Below the pieces are notes generated by a model that was not told where the DNA came from, ran no database searches, and saw only the letters and a program-made list of their open reading frames with translations. A stretch of 64,000 nt of DNA from Hymenoscyphus infarciens (lineage: Eukaryota > Ascomycota > Leotiomycetes > Helotiales > Helotiaceae): the NCBI GenBank assembly GCA_001414345.1, contig LLCB01000022.1, positions 248,001 to 312,000 of the forward strand, written 5' to 3'. Below are positions 1-11,960 of the stretch, one piece after another. How positions within the stretch are numbered: position 1 is the stretch's first letter; every line of letters begins with the position of its first letter. The position numbers and the translations under genes were made by a program.

Positions 1-3000
1 AATTCCGTCGTATTTGGAACCAGAGCGAACAGAGTGATTCCGAGGAACTTCTCATCAATTGCAACATTCTTCAACACCACGTCCACCGTGTTGACCAAGA
101 TTTCAGCAATGAGTGCGTATAATAATGTCGCACCACACAAAATAACGGAACTCTTCATTCTGCTCCAATTAGGTGCATCGTGCCCACCACCAGTTGCATG
201 TGCATCAGCTTCTGCAACCTCGTCAATGACTGGACCTGTTCGAATAGGAGGTTGTGCTTTGGAGACTGGGTTGTTGGCCGCAGCAGACGTTCTTCGAGGA
301 GCTCGGGTGGCATCTCGAGCAGCAATTGTAGCAGCCGTGGCAGCCATTTCAGCAACTTCTCGTACTAGATTTGTGTTTTCTGCCTCTGACAGACCAGGAA
401 TGCGTAGTTCAGACCGGACGCTGTCATTACCACCGCTCTTTGGAGGTGGGAGATGAGGAGTTTGAGCGCCACCATTTGCGCCAGACGTGAGAGGAGCCTG
501 GAGGTTTCCATCTTCTCTTGGGCCAAGTCCTACTTGTTTTAGAGACTGACCTAGAATACGCTTGTAAAGTTGGGATTCCCGGATTTCAGCTCCACGAGCA
601 GCTGCATCGCTGGAGCTTTGCTGAGTGCTACCATGTCTCTGCAGGCGTCCATGAGGTGCGCCTCCAAATGGTTGTTGCGAGCCAACCAAGTGAGTTGACT
701 CTGTCATCTTTTTCTCATCCACTTCATTGTTCCATATAACGGCAGCATGTGTTCGGAGTGTGAACCATAAACCAATGACATACGACAGAAAGAGAAGCAT
801 AGCTGCAAACCAACAATATGGCCGAATGGCCTCGATGTAGAATCTGTCGTTCAGAGCAGGTACTTGGGAGAAGTAGCAGCGGCGACAATCTCGACTGGGC
901 GTGCTGTCATTGCTATCTACGCAGCTCAGGCAATTAAGCTCATGCTACAAAAACTGTCAGTATGGGCGCGGCTGAAAGAATTTACAAGATAACTCACAGT
1001 GCCATATATTTGATATAACAAGGTTGGTGCGAATGCGGCAATCACAGCAAAAAGCAACATGGTGGAGGTAACACCAGCTGATTTGACATTGAATCTTTGT
1101 GTCTTGCGCTTGATGGCACCAAAACACATGGAAAGTCCCGGGAGGAAGAGAATGCCGGCGAAGATACTCCCGATGATACTTCCCTCTACCAGCTGACCCT
1201 TTCCTTGATTTAGAGCAACGCAATACAAGAATACTTCAACCAAAGTTGAGAAGAAGGCATTGATAGCAGCACCAAGTCCCATGGAGGACTGTGCGGAAAT
1301 CGAGGCTACTGCTTGTCCGATGAAATAGGCGAGTGGGATGATTGAAAACAGTGCTGCCACGAACAAAAATGCCGGGTGGGTGATGGTCAATTCCATGTCG
1401 AAATACTCGACAAGCACCCAATAATCGAAGATCACAAACAAGACAACGCCCATCAGATTGATCAGGAAGATGTTAGTACCATCAATCGTATATTTCCAGT
1501 ATTTCGAGCCAACTGCACGATATGTGCAGAGTAAGATGGACGAGTTTGGGATGTTAGCACCTCGAGAATAGTCCGTGTCAGATTCAAAGGAAAGTGCCAA
1601 TGGATGCCTCCGTAGATGAGAGAATATTAGCATGGTGACTTTGCCCATGGGTATCCAGAAGACAAGGAACCAACAGATACCAGAGGCGAGTAGAAGTAGT
1701 GGTGTTACCAATCCATAGAAAAACAGAAAGAATATAACTCGACCGGTGTTCCATTCGCCACGACCGAAAAGTCTTCGTTTGGCTGGCATCACGGAGGATT
1801 CCCGAGGAGTGGTTCCACCTCGTCTTGAGCGACCGAGAAGACTGTCGGTCTCGCTGACACCGGAATCGATGCTCCTTCTTGATCTTCCTACGATGGATCG
1901 GCTTCCTTGTGGGCCGAAGAACAATCGCCCGTCTTCAATATCACCACTTTGCCATTGCTCATACTCTGTGATACTCCGTCCCTCGCCTTCGTCTTCGTGA
2001 GCATAAGCTTCGTCCTGTTCTAAGCGAACGAATTTGCCGAAAGGATAAAGGAGGTATCGAGCTAGGCCCCATAACACACGGCCATATGCAATGGCACTCG
2101 GAGAAACAGCGAAAAGAAGACACACCGTGGCACCAAGAGCTGCAGCAAGAAATAACCACCAACCGAAGCATACCGTCCATAGGATGTTGAAGATAACCAA
2201 CCACGCATTGACTTTAGCACCTGGAGACGAGTGGATATCACCCTCCGCAGTCTTCTGTACGGATCTACTCTTTTTGTAGAGAGCGGGCTTCCATATACGA
2301 ATACCAAACGGATGGGTTTCGTTTATGGCCTCTTGTCGGTCCTTCAGTGTGAAACTTTCCGCATCACTCAAATCGTCGTCGTCATCGTCCGGTGTAGTAT
2401 CTTCGCGTAGTGTTCCTTCTTCTCCTGACTCTGGGGTGGTCTGTTCATTCAGCATATCTGCCACTAGACTGACTCTATCTCCTTCGATTTGATCTTCTTC
2501 GTCCTCGCCGCGCGATGAATCGACTCTTGCCAACGTAGGCTGTTGCGGGGTTGGGCGACGTCTGACGGTGGATGATCCCCCTTGGTTTCGGACGGATCCA
2601 AACCCAGAAGCAGCACTGTGGCGTGCCACACCACGCTCTATCTCCGTCACATCGTCATCTACCGAGAATTCTTGTCCTCGGTGGGGTCCTTGGACATTTG
2701 ATGATGCTCGACGGGGCATGCCAGGTTTCTTTGACACCTTTTGCCCAACTCTTCCACGGTCTGGGCCAAGCTTCGGAGACTGGGCGCCTTTTATGGATTG
2801 GGAGGAGGAGTCTACGCTATGTGGTTGTGGTCGTTCACTCCCATGGGAGGGTTCGCTAGCTCTCTGGTCGTGGGTATGGGAACTAGATGGGGTTTGAATA
2901 GTGCCTTGAAAGTCATGTTAGTTTCAGCAAGAGGCAGACGAGAAAACAAAAACACATAGGAACTGGTTTAATCTGTAAATTTATTTCAGCTATTTGCGTA

Positions 3001-3206
3001 CCATAAGATTGCGTTTCTGGCCGGCGTCGCATGGTATCTGTAGACTGGAAACTCTGTGCAGGCCCGTCCCCAGGTTGTGCGATTGTTTTCATATTTGCCA
3101 AAGGATGTCGAGTATCCGTGGGAGAAGTGGGAGTCGACATATCGATAGGGGACTGGGGGGTGTCCCTCGCGGGAGGTGGATTATTATTATCTTGCGAAGG
3201 AGGCAT
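1..3206 (-). CDS. Vnx1-like vacuolar cation/H+ exchanger (CaCA family), truncated by left edge
   Basis: Exons are complement(<1..944, 998..2904, 3002..3206); both introns (53 and 97 bp) keep phase. About 1018 residues are visible and the C-terminus lies outside the window. The first ~290 residues are a polar, acidic cytosolic region with runs of Asp and Arg/Ser. Many membrane segments follow. The first exchanger repeat contains AINAFFSTLVEVF and lies near residues 560-600. A long hydrophilic loop of over 150 residues follows, and at the very edge the second repeat begins with LGITLFALVPNTTEF. This layout, with an extended N-terminus and a large central loop, fits the fungal Vnx1 type of low-affinity vacuolar Na+/K+(Ca2+)/H+ antiporter rather than the shorter Vcx1 type. 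Family knowledge suggests vacuolar membrane location and a role in ion and pH balance; substrate is inferred. The start at 3206 is the first Met of the upstream exon. Confidence 0.88.
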
Positions 3207-5544
3207 CGTGAAGTATTATTTTCGGATTTCCGTCACTGCGCACGCGGGTATTTCGAATACGGAGTGTTGTCTCGAAAAGCGGAGAGGCAGGTATCCTATG
3301 TTGTCCCTATGATGGGGGTAATGGACACAGGCGTCGATCGTCGAACGATAGCAAAGATGAAAGGGATGCGCGAGGCATGAGAAGATAACGCGCGTTTGGA
3401 AGCTGCGGGCGGAGCTGGTGATGGACGGGGTTGCGACTTTTGCTATTGCCCTCTAGCACAGAGAGGGAGGTGACGGAGAGGTTTGTGACGAGGAGTGCGG
3501 GTGTTGACGGGAGTCAGTTGTTGTTGTCTAGAGTACTAGAAGCACCACGAGCGCGAGGTTGCACGGCCAGCTGCTTGATGGTGCAGTCGGGTGAGAGGTG
3601 AGGCTACTGAGGCTAGCCCGGCTACCGTATATTGCTTGGCACTCCATGGGGACTTTTTAGTAGGGATGGATGCCTGAGTGCCTTGGTCCTGATTCCAAGG
3701 CAATCACAAGGCAATTCCGAATTTCAAGTTCAAGTTCAAGCTTTTGAAGATCTAGAGCCCAACTCGCACTTGCCTTGTGAAGCACAACCAGCACAGAAGA
3801 GAAGAGGAAGAGAAGAGCACCAAGAGTGAGAAGAGTGGAGAGAAATGGAAGGAAGATAACTGGAACCTGAAAGAGGACCTGTTCCTTCGCCTACCTAGGT
3901 ACCTTATTACTGGACTGACCCCTCTCTCATGAGTGACGGGAAGGAAGGAGAATCAGTGGTATATAAGAATACCTACATCCTCTCTTTCCATCTCTATACA
4001 TACTCGAGTATAGTAGCACCTCACCTTTCGGTCACCGCCTTCTCACGATCTTCCCTCCCGACCTTCTCTCCCACCTGCATTGATCCAAGGGTTGCCGCAT
4101 CTCGGAGCTCCAGGCACATATGTATTAGTCGACACGACACGACACATCACGATGCTTCCAGGTTTTTGGCCATGCTCACCGCTTACCAAGATACAGTACA
4201 GGCCTGTAGAGTACCTAGGTAGGTATCGACGGAACACCGGTCAAGAAATCCAAATGGGAGTGCGTGTGACGATAAAATGTCTTAGTGGCCAAGAGACAAG
4301 AGAGAAGAGACAAGAGACGAGAGACCGCGAGAGACATTCTACGGCGTAGGTAGCCCTCACAAATGCTTTTTGCTACAAGTACAAGTACCCAAGCAAGGGA
4401 GGTCCAGTCTCCCCCGGAATATTTAATGGGGGAAGAGGGGTCTCGGAGGAAGATCGTGAGATTTGATAGTGTGGAGTCGTTCCCTCCCCCTCGTGTATTG
4501 TATCCTGGGCTATCCGTCTACTGTATCCTCGTGCTACGGAAAAAGGCGTTGGAGGGCGCTGGCAGGCGTTGGTAGACTGATACGATAACGGCTGGTGCAC
4601 CTCCACCTTCCGCGGGCCCCTTTTCTTTTTCTCACAAGTCAAGTCGGATCGGATCCCGCGTTTTTAGCTGATTAGTCGACTGTATGGAGTCTTGACATTC
4701 CACTAGGTAAACATCGTGAGGATGCGATGCCCACAAACGGTGGGGTTTGATGGGGTTTGATGGGATGGGAAGAAAGTGGAACTGAACAGTGGACCATATG
4801 ACGTGGGGGTTCGACTGGAGAGTTTGGTTTGCAGAGCAGCACCAGCAGCACCAGCTCATGCAGACGGGACTCCCACCAGCACATCCATCTCTCGACATCC
4901 AACCACCCCCGAGCAAATTCTATTCTCCCTTCTCTCCTCTCTCCTCAACCTTTACAAAAACCTCAACCCCTCCGAGAAATATAGACGTGTCCCACCAGAG
5001 CTGTCTGTCTCAATTCCAGCATCTGAGAACTGACGAAACCCCCCTCTTGTCTCCAAGACCCCGCCATTTATCATCAACCAAAAAAAGAACTTGCAGCTTG
5101 CGGTTGCAGCTCCCCAACCCCGATCGTCCAACACCGCCGACGCCACGATTCGTCCATCCATTTGCAGCATTACATCAGAAACTCCAATTCACCATCACCA
5201 TGTTAGTAATTGCTTCTTTCCCCCTTTGTGTCTCCCTCGCTTTGCCTTACCTCTTCGCCCTCGTCTGATGGTACTGCCAATCCCCATCTCCCGTTACCCC
5301 GCGTCTCAGGCAACACAAGAAAACAATTGGTACACCACCACCAATGGAAAGATCCATGGCTGACCTCAAGAACAAATAGCACGACCTAGTTCACCATGGC
5401 ACAAATCCCTTTCCGTCAAAACTTCCGAAAGCCCTCGCGGCAGGCGAGCATGGAGTAAGAATCCTTCATAACCCTCCGACTCCTCGCACCAAAGAGCTCC
5501 CCCTCTGACATATCTCAAGTCCACACAACGAGCTCAATCCTCAC
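3207..5544. other. Intergenic region between divergent genes
   Basis: This 2.3-kb stretch separates the divergently transcribed exchanger and pentulose kinase genes, so it must hold both promoters. It has CT-rich tracts before the kinase start (about 4900-5540), purine-rich GAGAC runs near 4285-4335 and short tandem GGTTTGATG units near 4741-4765. Open frames here are short and not supported by composition or splice structure. I see no further gene. Confidence 0.6.
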
Positions 5545-7464
5545 ATGGACCACTACATTGGAATCGACGTGGGAACGGGCAGTGCTCGTGCCTGTATCAT
5601 CGACGCCTCGGGAGACATCAAAGCTTGTAGGTACTCAATTGACGTTGGCCAAAGCCACCGGGCTCTAAGCGACAAGCTCCAAGCTCCAAGCTACCCCGCC
5701 TCGTCCTCTTCCCACCCCAAGTCACACAGGCTAATACGAGATAGTGGCTACTGAAAACATTGGACTGTGGCAACCCGAGACGGGATATTATGAGCAGTCT
5801 ACCACGGATATCTGGAGATGTATTTGCAACTGCGTGCAGAGAGCTTTGAGTCAACACAACATCGACCCGACCACCGTTAGAGGTATTGGTTTCGATGCCA
5901 CCTGCTCTCTCGCCGTCTTTGCCCATGATACGGATGAGCCTATGCCAGTCACTGGTCCAAACTTTGCAAACGATGGAAATGATCGTAATGTCATTCTATG
6001 GCTTGACCACAGACCAATCGAGGAGACCGAGAAGATCAACGCTACTGGTCACAACCTTCTTCGTTATGTTGGAGGCAAGATGAGTATCGAGATGGAGATT
6101 CCAAAGGTTCTTTGGTTGAAGAACAACATGCCACCAGAGATGTTTGATCGATGCAAGTTTTATGATTTGGCCGATGCCCTAACTCACTTGGCTACTGGTA
6201 ACGAGACCAGAAGTTTCTGCAGCACAGTCTGCAAGCAAGGCTTCGTGCCAGTAGGTGTTGATGGAAGTGTCAAGGGATGGCAAGAAGACTTTTACGAGGA
6301 AATCGGTCTTGGAGACCTTACCAAAGATAACTTCATCCGAATGGGTGGAGTTGATGGAGTGGTGAGACCCCTTTGCCCCCACACAAAAGACGTGCTAATT
6401 GATTTTAGAACGGCAAATACATGAGCGCCGGTGAGCTTGTCGGCACACTTAGCGAGAAGGCTGGTAGCCAACTTGGTCTCCCTGCTGGTATCGCAGTAGG
6501 CAGTGGTGTCATTGATGCCTATGCTGGCTGGGTAGGAACGGTTGGAGCAAAGGTCCATCTTGGTGGTGGACAATTGGACAGCCACGTTCCAAAGAACGAC
6601 GTCTCTCAAGCATTCAGTCGATTGGCTGCTGTCGCCGGAACCTCAACTTGTCATCTTGCCATGTCCAAGGAACCCGTCTTCGTCGACGGTGTTTGGGGAC
6701 CATACAAAGATGTTCTCTTACCCGGTTACTGGATGGCCGAAGGTGGACAGTCAGCAACTGGAGAGTTATTGAAGCATGTCTTGGAGACTCACCCTGCCTA
6801 CAATGAGACCATGTCCATGGCCGAGTCATTCAACACCAGCATCTACGACTACCTCAATTCTCATCTCGAGGAATTGAAGGAAAAGAGTCAAGCACCCACC
6901 GTCTCTTACCTCGGACGTCATTTCTTCTTCTACGGTGATCTGTGGGGTAACCGATCTCCAATCGCCGATTCCAGCATGACAGGTTCCGTCATTGGTCTCA
7001 GCAACGATCGTTCCATGGACGGCCTTGCCATCTACTACTACGCCACCATGGAATTCATCGCCATGCAAACCCGACAGATCATCGAGACCATGAATGAATC
7101 CGGTCACTCCATCACCAGCATCTTCATGTCGGGATCCCAATGTCAAAACAAGATTCTCATGGAGTTGATGGCCACCACATGTAGCATGCCGGTCTTGATC
7201 CCAAGATATGTCCACGCTGCTGTTGTCCATGGTGCTGCTATGTTGGGTGCTAAAGCTGCCAGTGCGGATAAGGAGGGCAAGACTGAGGATCTGTGGAGTA
7301 TCATGGATCGCATGAGCAAGCCTGGCAAGGTTACGAGACCGGGGAAGAATGAGCAGGAGCATAAGCTGCTTGATATTAAGTATAAGGTTTTCCTGGAGCA
7401 GTGCAAGACTCAGCAGGTGTATCGGGCGAAGGTTGATGAGGCGATTGAGGGATGGACTGTTTAG
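5545..7464 (+). CDS. FGGY-family pentulose kinase (D-ribulokinase-like)
   Basis: Exons 5545-5626, 5745-6361 and 6409-7464 join in phase to 584 residues, the usual length for this family. The N-terminal lobe opens with the phosphate-binding motif YIGIDVGTGSARA, and splicing restores KALATENIGLWQPETGYYEQ across intron 1. WLDHR follows near residue 150. The C-terminal lobe has GTSTCHLAMS, the glycine-rich AEGGQSATG and, near residue 470, IFMSGSQCQNKILMEL. These match the eukaryotic FGGY/YDR109C group, which phosphorylates pentuloses such as D-ribulose in the cytosol using ATP. Exact substrate is inferred from family. A long open frame on the opposite strand of exon 3 is a shadow. The gene is intact and shows no sign of RIP although an AT-rich repeat begins about 500 bp downstream. 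Confidence 0.92.
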
Positions 7465-7957
7465 GGGGGGCTGGACTGGTTGGTTGGGGATTACTTGGTG
7501 GATACCCACAAAAAGTTAGTTGTTGCAATGAAGCGTTGATAGAGTAGATTTGTTTGTGCTTTTTGCTACCTTGCTTTCTCTTTCTTTCTTTCTCAAAAAT
7601 TTCAGAGGCTTTTTTAATGAGCGGCAGGTGTGCTTTAACCGGGTTGTAGTGAAAGTGTGATGGCTCTTGTTTTTTCCCTAAATCCTCGGGTCTAAGTTCG
7701 AAATTTTGTCTTAGGGCTCTAGAGTCTTTCCCTTTCTTACCGAACACCACTCCACGCGAAGAAAATCTTGTCGCAAGCGCGCGTGTTTTCTCGCGAGGGA
7801 GGACCTGAACCTCTTTATTTCCGAACTCGCGAGCTGGATTTCGAGCCCCTCTCCTCTTTCTGTACTAGACGTAAGGCGACTAACTTATATACATATACCT
7901 TTACTAAAGGTACTACTTTTAAACTCGATTTGCTTTTTTTTTCTCTTTGTTTTTTTA
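7465..7957. other. 3' flank of kinase gene grading into repeat DNA
   Basis: A T-rich 3' flank (about 7545-7620) is followed by a GC-richer patch with CGCG-containing words (about 7750-7840), then composition falls towards AT. No gene is visible. The patch may be the eroded edge of the repeat that follows. Confidence 0.4.
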
Positions 7958-8327
7958 TGTAGAGGATGAGAAGAGGGGAATATAGATTTTCTTTGATACG
8001 CTAGATTAGAGGTACTAGTCTCGTACTATAATAGAGGCGTATTAAGATTAACCTTGTAAATATATAATTGAGTTAGGTATACGGATTATTTGAGTTATAT
8101 AGACTATTTAGGTTATACGGACTATTTAGGTTATATAGACTATAACTTATACTGATTTCTTAGGTTATAAGCGTGAATATTATTATTAATCTAGATAGGT
8201 AGTACTAGGTAGTGAAGTAATAGAGTTACTTACTTACTTATTTACTAGTATCTAAGAAATGTTTTAGAACTACTATTTAATACTAGAACTTCCTACTTAT
8301 AAAAATAATTCACTCTACGTTTATATA
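7958..8327. repeat. Direct repeat copy 1 (possible LTR), RIP-like
   Basis: About 370 bp, repeated in the same orientation at 8822-9206. Both copies begin at TGTA and share long blocks, for example around TACGCTAGATTAGA, GAGGCGTATTAAG and TATCTAAGAAATGTTTTAGA. Differences are largely TG-to-TA transitions in the second copy, as RIP produces. A pair of direct repeats with only about 490 bp between them could be a very short LTR element (TRIM-like) or a tandem duplication; I found no target-site duplication. Confidence 0.6.
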
Positions 8328-8821
8328 TAGTAAGTTATAAATTCAGCTTCTCTTTTAATAATATTTTATAAACTATACGTTTTTAGAAAATTTCTTCTTT
8401 CCTAGCTACTCTTTCTTTCTTTACTTAATAGTAACGTATATTATTATAACTCTAAGAATAGCTAATAAGAGCTTAATACTCTCTTTCTTACTCTATAAAC
8501 TTTTTAGAAAGAAAAGAGCTACTTAGATATATATCGTAATTTTTATAAAGTCTTAGTAGAGACTCTTTAACTTTATAAAAGTCTTAAAAGAATTTCTTCT
8601 AGATAAAGAGTTTTCTAAGAAGTAAATTATATTCTTCTTATACTTACTTTATTCTAGTAAGAAAGAGAGAGGATATATAAGAAGATACGAACGTCCTTTT
8701 TAGATAGGTCTTATATATCTAAAAAGTACTTTCGTTTTCTGTTTTCTAAATTAAATAAAGAAGGGGAAAAAAATCTAAAAATATATAATTTATAAAATGT
8801 TCTTAAAAGAGAAGCTTAACT
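8328..8821. repeat. AT-rich spacer between the two direct repeats
   Basis: Very AT-rich sequence with almost no CA or TG dinucleotides and no coding potential. If the flanking repeats are LTRs this is the internal region of a non-autonomous element. It shows no recognisable domain. Confidence 0.45.
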
Positions 8822-9206
8822 TGTAACTTACTATAAGAAGAGAGAAAGAGATTTTTTCTTTAATACGCTAGATTAGATATACTAGTCTTATACTATAATA
8901 GAGGCGTATTAAGGTTAATCTTATAAATATATAATCGAGTTAGGTATATAGACTATTTAGATTATATAGACTATAATTTACGCTGATTTCTTAGGTTATA
9001 AGTATAAATATAGTTATTAATCTAGATAGATAGTGCTCGGTAGTGAAGTAATAAGGTTACTTATTTACTTATTTACTTACTTATTTACTTATTTACTTAT
9101 TTACTTACTTACTTATTTACTTACTAGTATCTAAGAAATGTTTTAGAACTACTTTTTAATCCTATACCTTTCTACTTATAAAAATAATTTACTCTACGTT
9201 TATATA
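8822..9206. repeat. Direct repeat copy 2 (possible LTR) with TTAC/TTAT expansion
   Basis: Second copy of the repeat at 7958-8327. It is more strongly mutated: TTTGATACGC in copy 1 reads TTTAATACGC here, and CCTTGTAAATA reads TCTTATAAATA. It carries an expanded tract of TTAC/TTAT tetranucleotides at about 9056-9125, of which copy 1 has only a few units. Homology ends in CGTTTATATA. Confidence 0.6.
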
Positions 9207-9682
9207 TTATAACTAGAACGCTAGTTCCTTGACTGAACAAAAACGAGATGATAAAAATTACACCTGCTCCTTTTAATTTCTGTCGCGTGTCGAGAAATCT
9301 GGAGTTGTTGGTTCCTGAAAGTAGTCGCTGGTTTAAGCATGCTAGGCTGGATAATAGTATGTCTGGGACGCGGGTCTAGGCGTGGCATTTAAGTGCTGAC
9401 TTCCCCCAAGTTGAGCAACCAGTATTATAGGTAATTATAAACAATCTACTCCTATTACTAGTTGGGAAAGTTCTCCCGATTTCAGTACTGTTTCGGAAGC
9501 GGGTTCATATTCAGTTTCGGGTTCTGTCCCGGGGACTGAGCAAGATTCTGATTTCGGGTTCCACTGATGGTTCTGTAAGTGATGGGGTCGATGGCGAGTT
9601 GGATGGAGATTTGATGATGATGCAGCGCGGCTCACAGAACTAATTGGTTGTTTCTTTTCTTTATATTCTAGACGACTGGAGA
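9207..9682. other. Intergenic DNA downstream of the glycosyltransferase gene
   Basis: Composition returns to normal at about 9230. The stretch holds the 3' flank of the minus-strand glycosyltransferase gene. No gene or RNA is supported. Confidence 0.5.
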
Positions 9683-11247
9683 CTATACCCAAACAGGAGA
9701 AACACAAGTATTCTCGGCCTTATCCTTTTCAATCTTCCCCAAATTCCATCCTGACTTGAAAGAAATACCGTACTCCTCTGGACGCCTTTCCCCCAATCTG
9801 TACGAATAAGAAAAGCAGCAAGTTTTGTCAAAATATACAAATTGAAAACATCTCGGTTCCTCCTCGCAAGCGTTCCCACAGTGTTCAAATGAAATGTGAG
9901 CATCCTTTTCTATCTGTGACATAACTTCAACGTCCTTTTGTCTTCCTCCTTCTACTCCTGGCGCTTTATAAATCATGTCGTCTGACAAGTTGTACCAGTC
10001 CTCATGCTCAGCCATGATATATGGCTCTGTTAAATGTTGATACAGTTCTCCAAACAAGAGAGGTTCCTATGTGACAGGTTAGATGATTCTCAATAATTGA
10101 AGGGAATGGGAAAGTAATGAACCTTGACATCTGATCTTTGTAATTCGTATGACCAAATACTGCTGGCAACCTCTGAAGTGATGTGGTGCATCGTGACAAC
10201 CGGCTGACACCAGTGTCTGACCCCACTATCAGGTCCCGCGCCGTATGGTATCGACGATGGCGTTTCCCCTTGAAGCATCGGCCATTTATAGGTGAACTCA
10301 ATACCCTTCTCCTCCAGGGCTTTTGTAAGAACAAAGTCTCCAAAATACTCGTTTTGTGCAACAGTGTCGTAGCGTGTAACAATATCCGAATCATCGTCCA
10401 AGAATTTCGAAAGTGCCGCTCCAGACAAAATGAAGCCACTTCCTCCATGCGAGAAGGCGTTGTAGTTCGTCCATGTCGGGGATCCAAAGTAAAGAGGCTC
10501 CTCGGGATTAAGACGTTCCAGCCATAGTAACAAATTGGACCATACAAGGTATGTATCCGCCTCGATGAACACATACCACTTTTTGCTTGGCCTCAATCTC
10601 CACGATTCGTCGAGCATCCGGATGAACTTGTACTTATCCAGATTCCAAGCTGCATCGTGGGTGGTTCCTCTCAAACTTTGGATGTCTCGCCCATTCTTCT
10701 TGTATTCTTGGAGAGTTCGATAGTAGTCGAACTCGGGATTGTCCTCCTTGAATTTCGCGGGGACATTTTTCAAAACGTCCCGAATGTGATGGGGACCCAG
10801 TTCTTGTTCGAGATCCGAAAAGAGGAGCAGGTTCTCGACGCATCGTAGCATGGTCAACAATTGCGTGGGAAGTTTATCAAAAACTTCATTTGCGCCGGTC
10901 TTTAGGACCACTTGAACATCCGAGGTGATTGAATCACTGAAAGAATCGCAGTAGCCTTTCGGGGTTGAATCACCGATCGACTCCTTGTTTGGTTTATTGA
11001 TTGACTCGTTAGTCGACTGGTTGATCGAATGGCCGGTGGCATTACTTAAAACGGCCTGAGCCTGCCGTGCTTCGAGGTGGGGTGGAATAGGCAAGATTGA
11101 GGTTCGAAATGGAGTATAATCTAGGAGACAAAGAACCACAAACTCCAACAAGACAAGAAGACAAAGTTTAAAAGAAAGGATCCGTGGAAACCTCTTGCAC
11201 AAAGACATCGTGAGTAAATGACAGAAAACGGAACCTGGAGAATTCAA
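9683..11247 (-). CDS. GT31-like (Fringe/DUF604-type) glycosyltransferase, type II membrane protein
   Basis: Exons complement(9683..10066, 10123..11247), joined in phase 0 over a 56-bp intron, give 502 residues. A short cytosolic head is followed by one membrane anchor near residues 25-42 (LCLLVLLEFVVLCLL), then a Ser/Asn-rich stem and a lumenal catalytic domain. The metal-binding region reads FIEADTYLVWSN, so the usual DxD is E-A-D, as in many fungal members. It is followed by LYFGSPTW, HGGSGFILSG and, after the intron, a cysteine-rich C-terminal segment (CGNACEEEPRCFQF) like a PAN/apple fold. Expected role is Golgi glycan extension; donor and acceptor are unknown. An internal Met at residue 14 could be the start instead. 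The gene sits between two RIP-mutated blocks but keeps normal base use. Confidence 0.85.
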
Positions 11248-11530
11248 GAAGGAAAGAAATAGAAGCGCATTTGAAGTCGTGCAACGACCCTACGCATTGT
11301 GAAAACGATGTACTGTTTAAAACAGACTGTTCTTTGGGTGGGGAGGTGTTGGTTTAATGTTGGATTTTCGTCTTTGGGTGCCTTGCGCTGAAGTAACGAG
11401 GTCGCAAATGGTCGCAGGCGGGACCCGTACAGGCCATTACAACCGTGAGCAGAAAAAGTATATAATCCCAGTATAGACTTTTGAAGAGGTTTCATTAATT
11501 TTCTAAGCTTTTTTTAACCTTTTTAGGACC
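11248..11530. promoter_or_regulatory. Promoter region of the glycosyltransferase gene
   Basis: Upstream of the minus-strand start lies a TATATA-containing TATA-like word at about 11458-11465, roughly 210 bp before the ATG. The region ends at the MITE-like element at 11531, so the element sits in the distal promoter. Confidence 0.35.
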
Positions 11531-11750
11531 TTTACTATCCCCTCCCCTAATTACATTGTAATCCCCACTCTTTGTAGATCTGGGGGAGGCTGTGTAAATT
11601 CCTGGTAATGTTAGCCTATAGAACCTTCTTAATCACTCCATTGTTTAACTTTAATTCTTCTTATTAGTTTAGCGCTTTGACATTACTAGGAGTTTACGTA
11701 GTCTCTATCCCGTGGGTCATTACAATGTAATTAGAGAGGGGGATAGTAAT
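11531..11750. mobile_element. MITE-like element with 32-bp terminal inverted repeats
   Basis: The left terminus (11531-11562, opening TTTACTATCCCCTCC) is the near-exact inverted copy of the right terminus (11719-11750), with identical inner halves (CTAATTACATTGTAAT) and a few mismatches near the outer end. The 220-bp body has no open frame. The trinucleotide ACC flanks it on both sides (11528-11530 and 11751-11753), a plausible 3-bp target duplication. Three-base duplications are known for PIF/Harbinger-type elements, but the superfamily is not established. Confidence 0.6.
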
Positions 11751-11820
11751 ACCTTTTACTTGAAAACATCACACCACTTTCTACTACTATTAGCTTTAAT
11801 TTTAAGGTTTTCTTTATTAT

Positions 11821-11960
11821 CAGACTTGGGCACCGATACTTTTATATCGATAAATTATCGATAAACAGCTCTCGATATAAATCGATACTCTTTTGCTCTG
11901 CTACGCTTAGCGCGCTATATCGTTAGTAAAAAAGAGACGATTATCGATCTATATCGGTTT
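11821..11960. mobile_element. Possible hAT-type transposon left end
   Basis: The stretch begins CAGACTTGGGCACCGATA, resembling terminal repeats of hAT elements, and is followed within 140 bp by several direct and inverted copies of a CGATA/TATCG word. Such subterminal arrays are typical transposase-binding sites. No matching right terminus was found, so the element is partial or the call is wrong. Confidence 0.3.

Noticed and set aside
6826..7509. 227-codon minus-strand frame opposite the FGGY kinase
   Set aside because: It is antisense to a well-supported conserved exon and has no recognisable motif.
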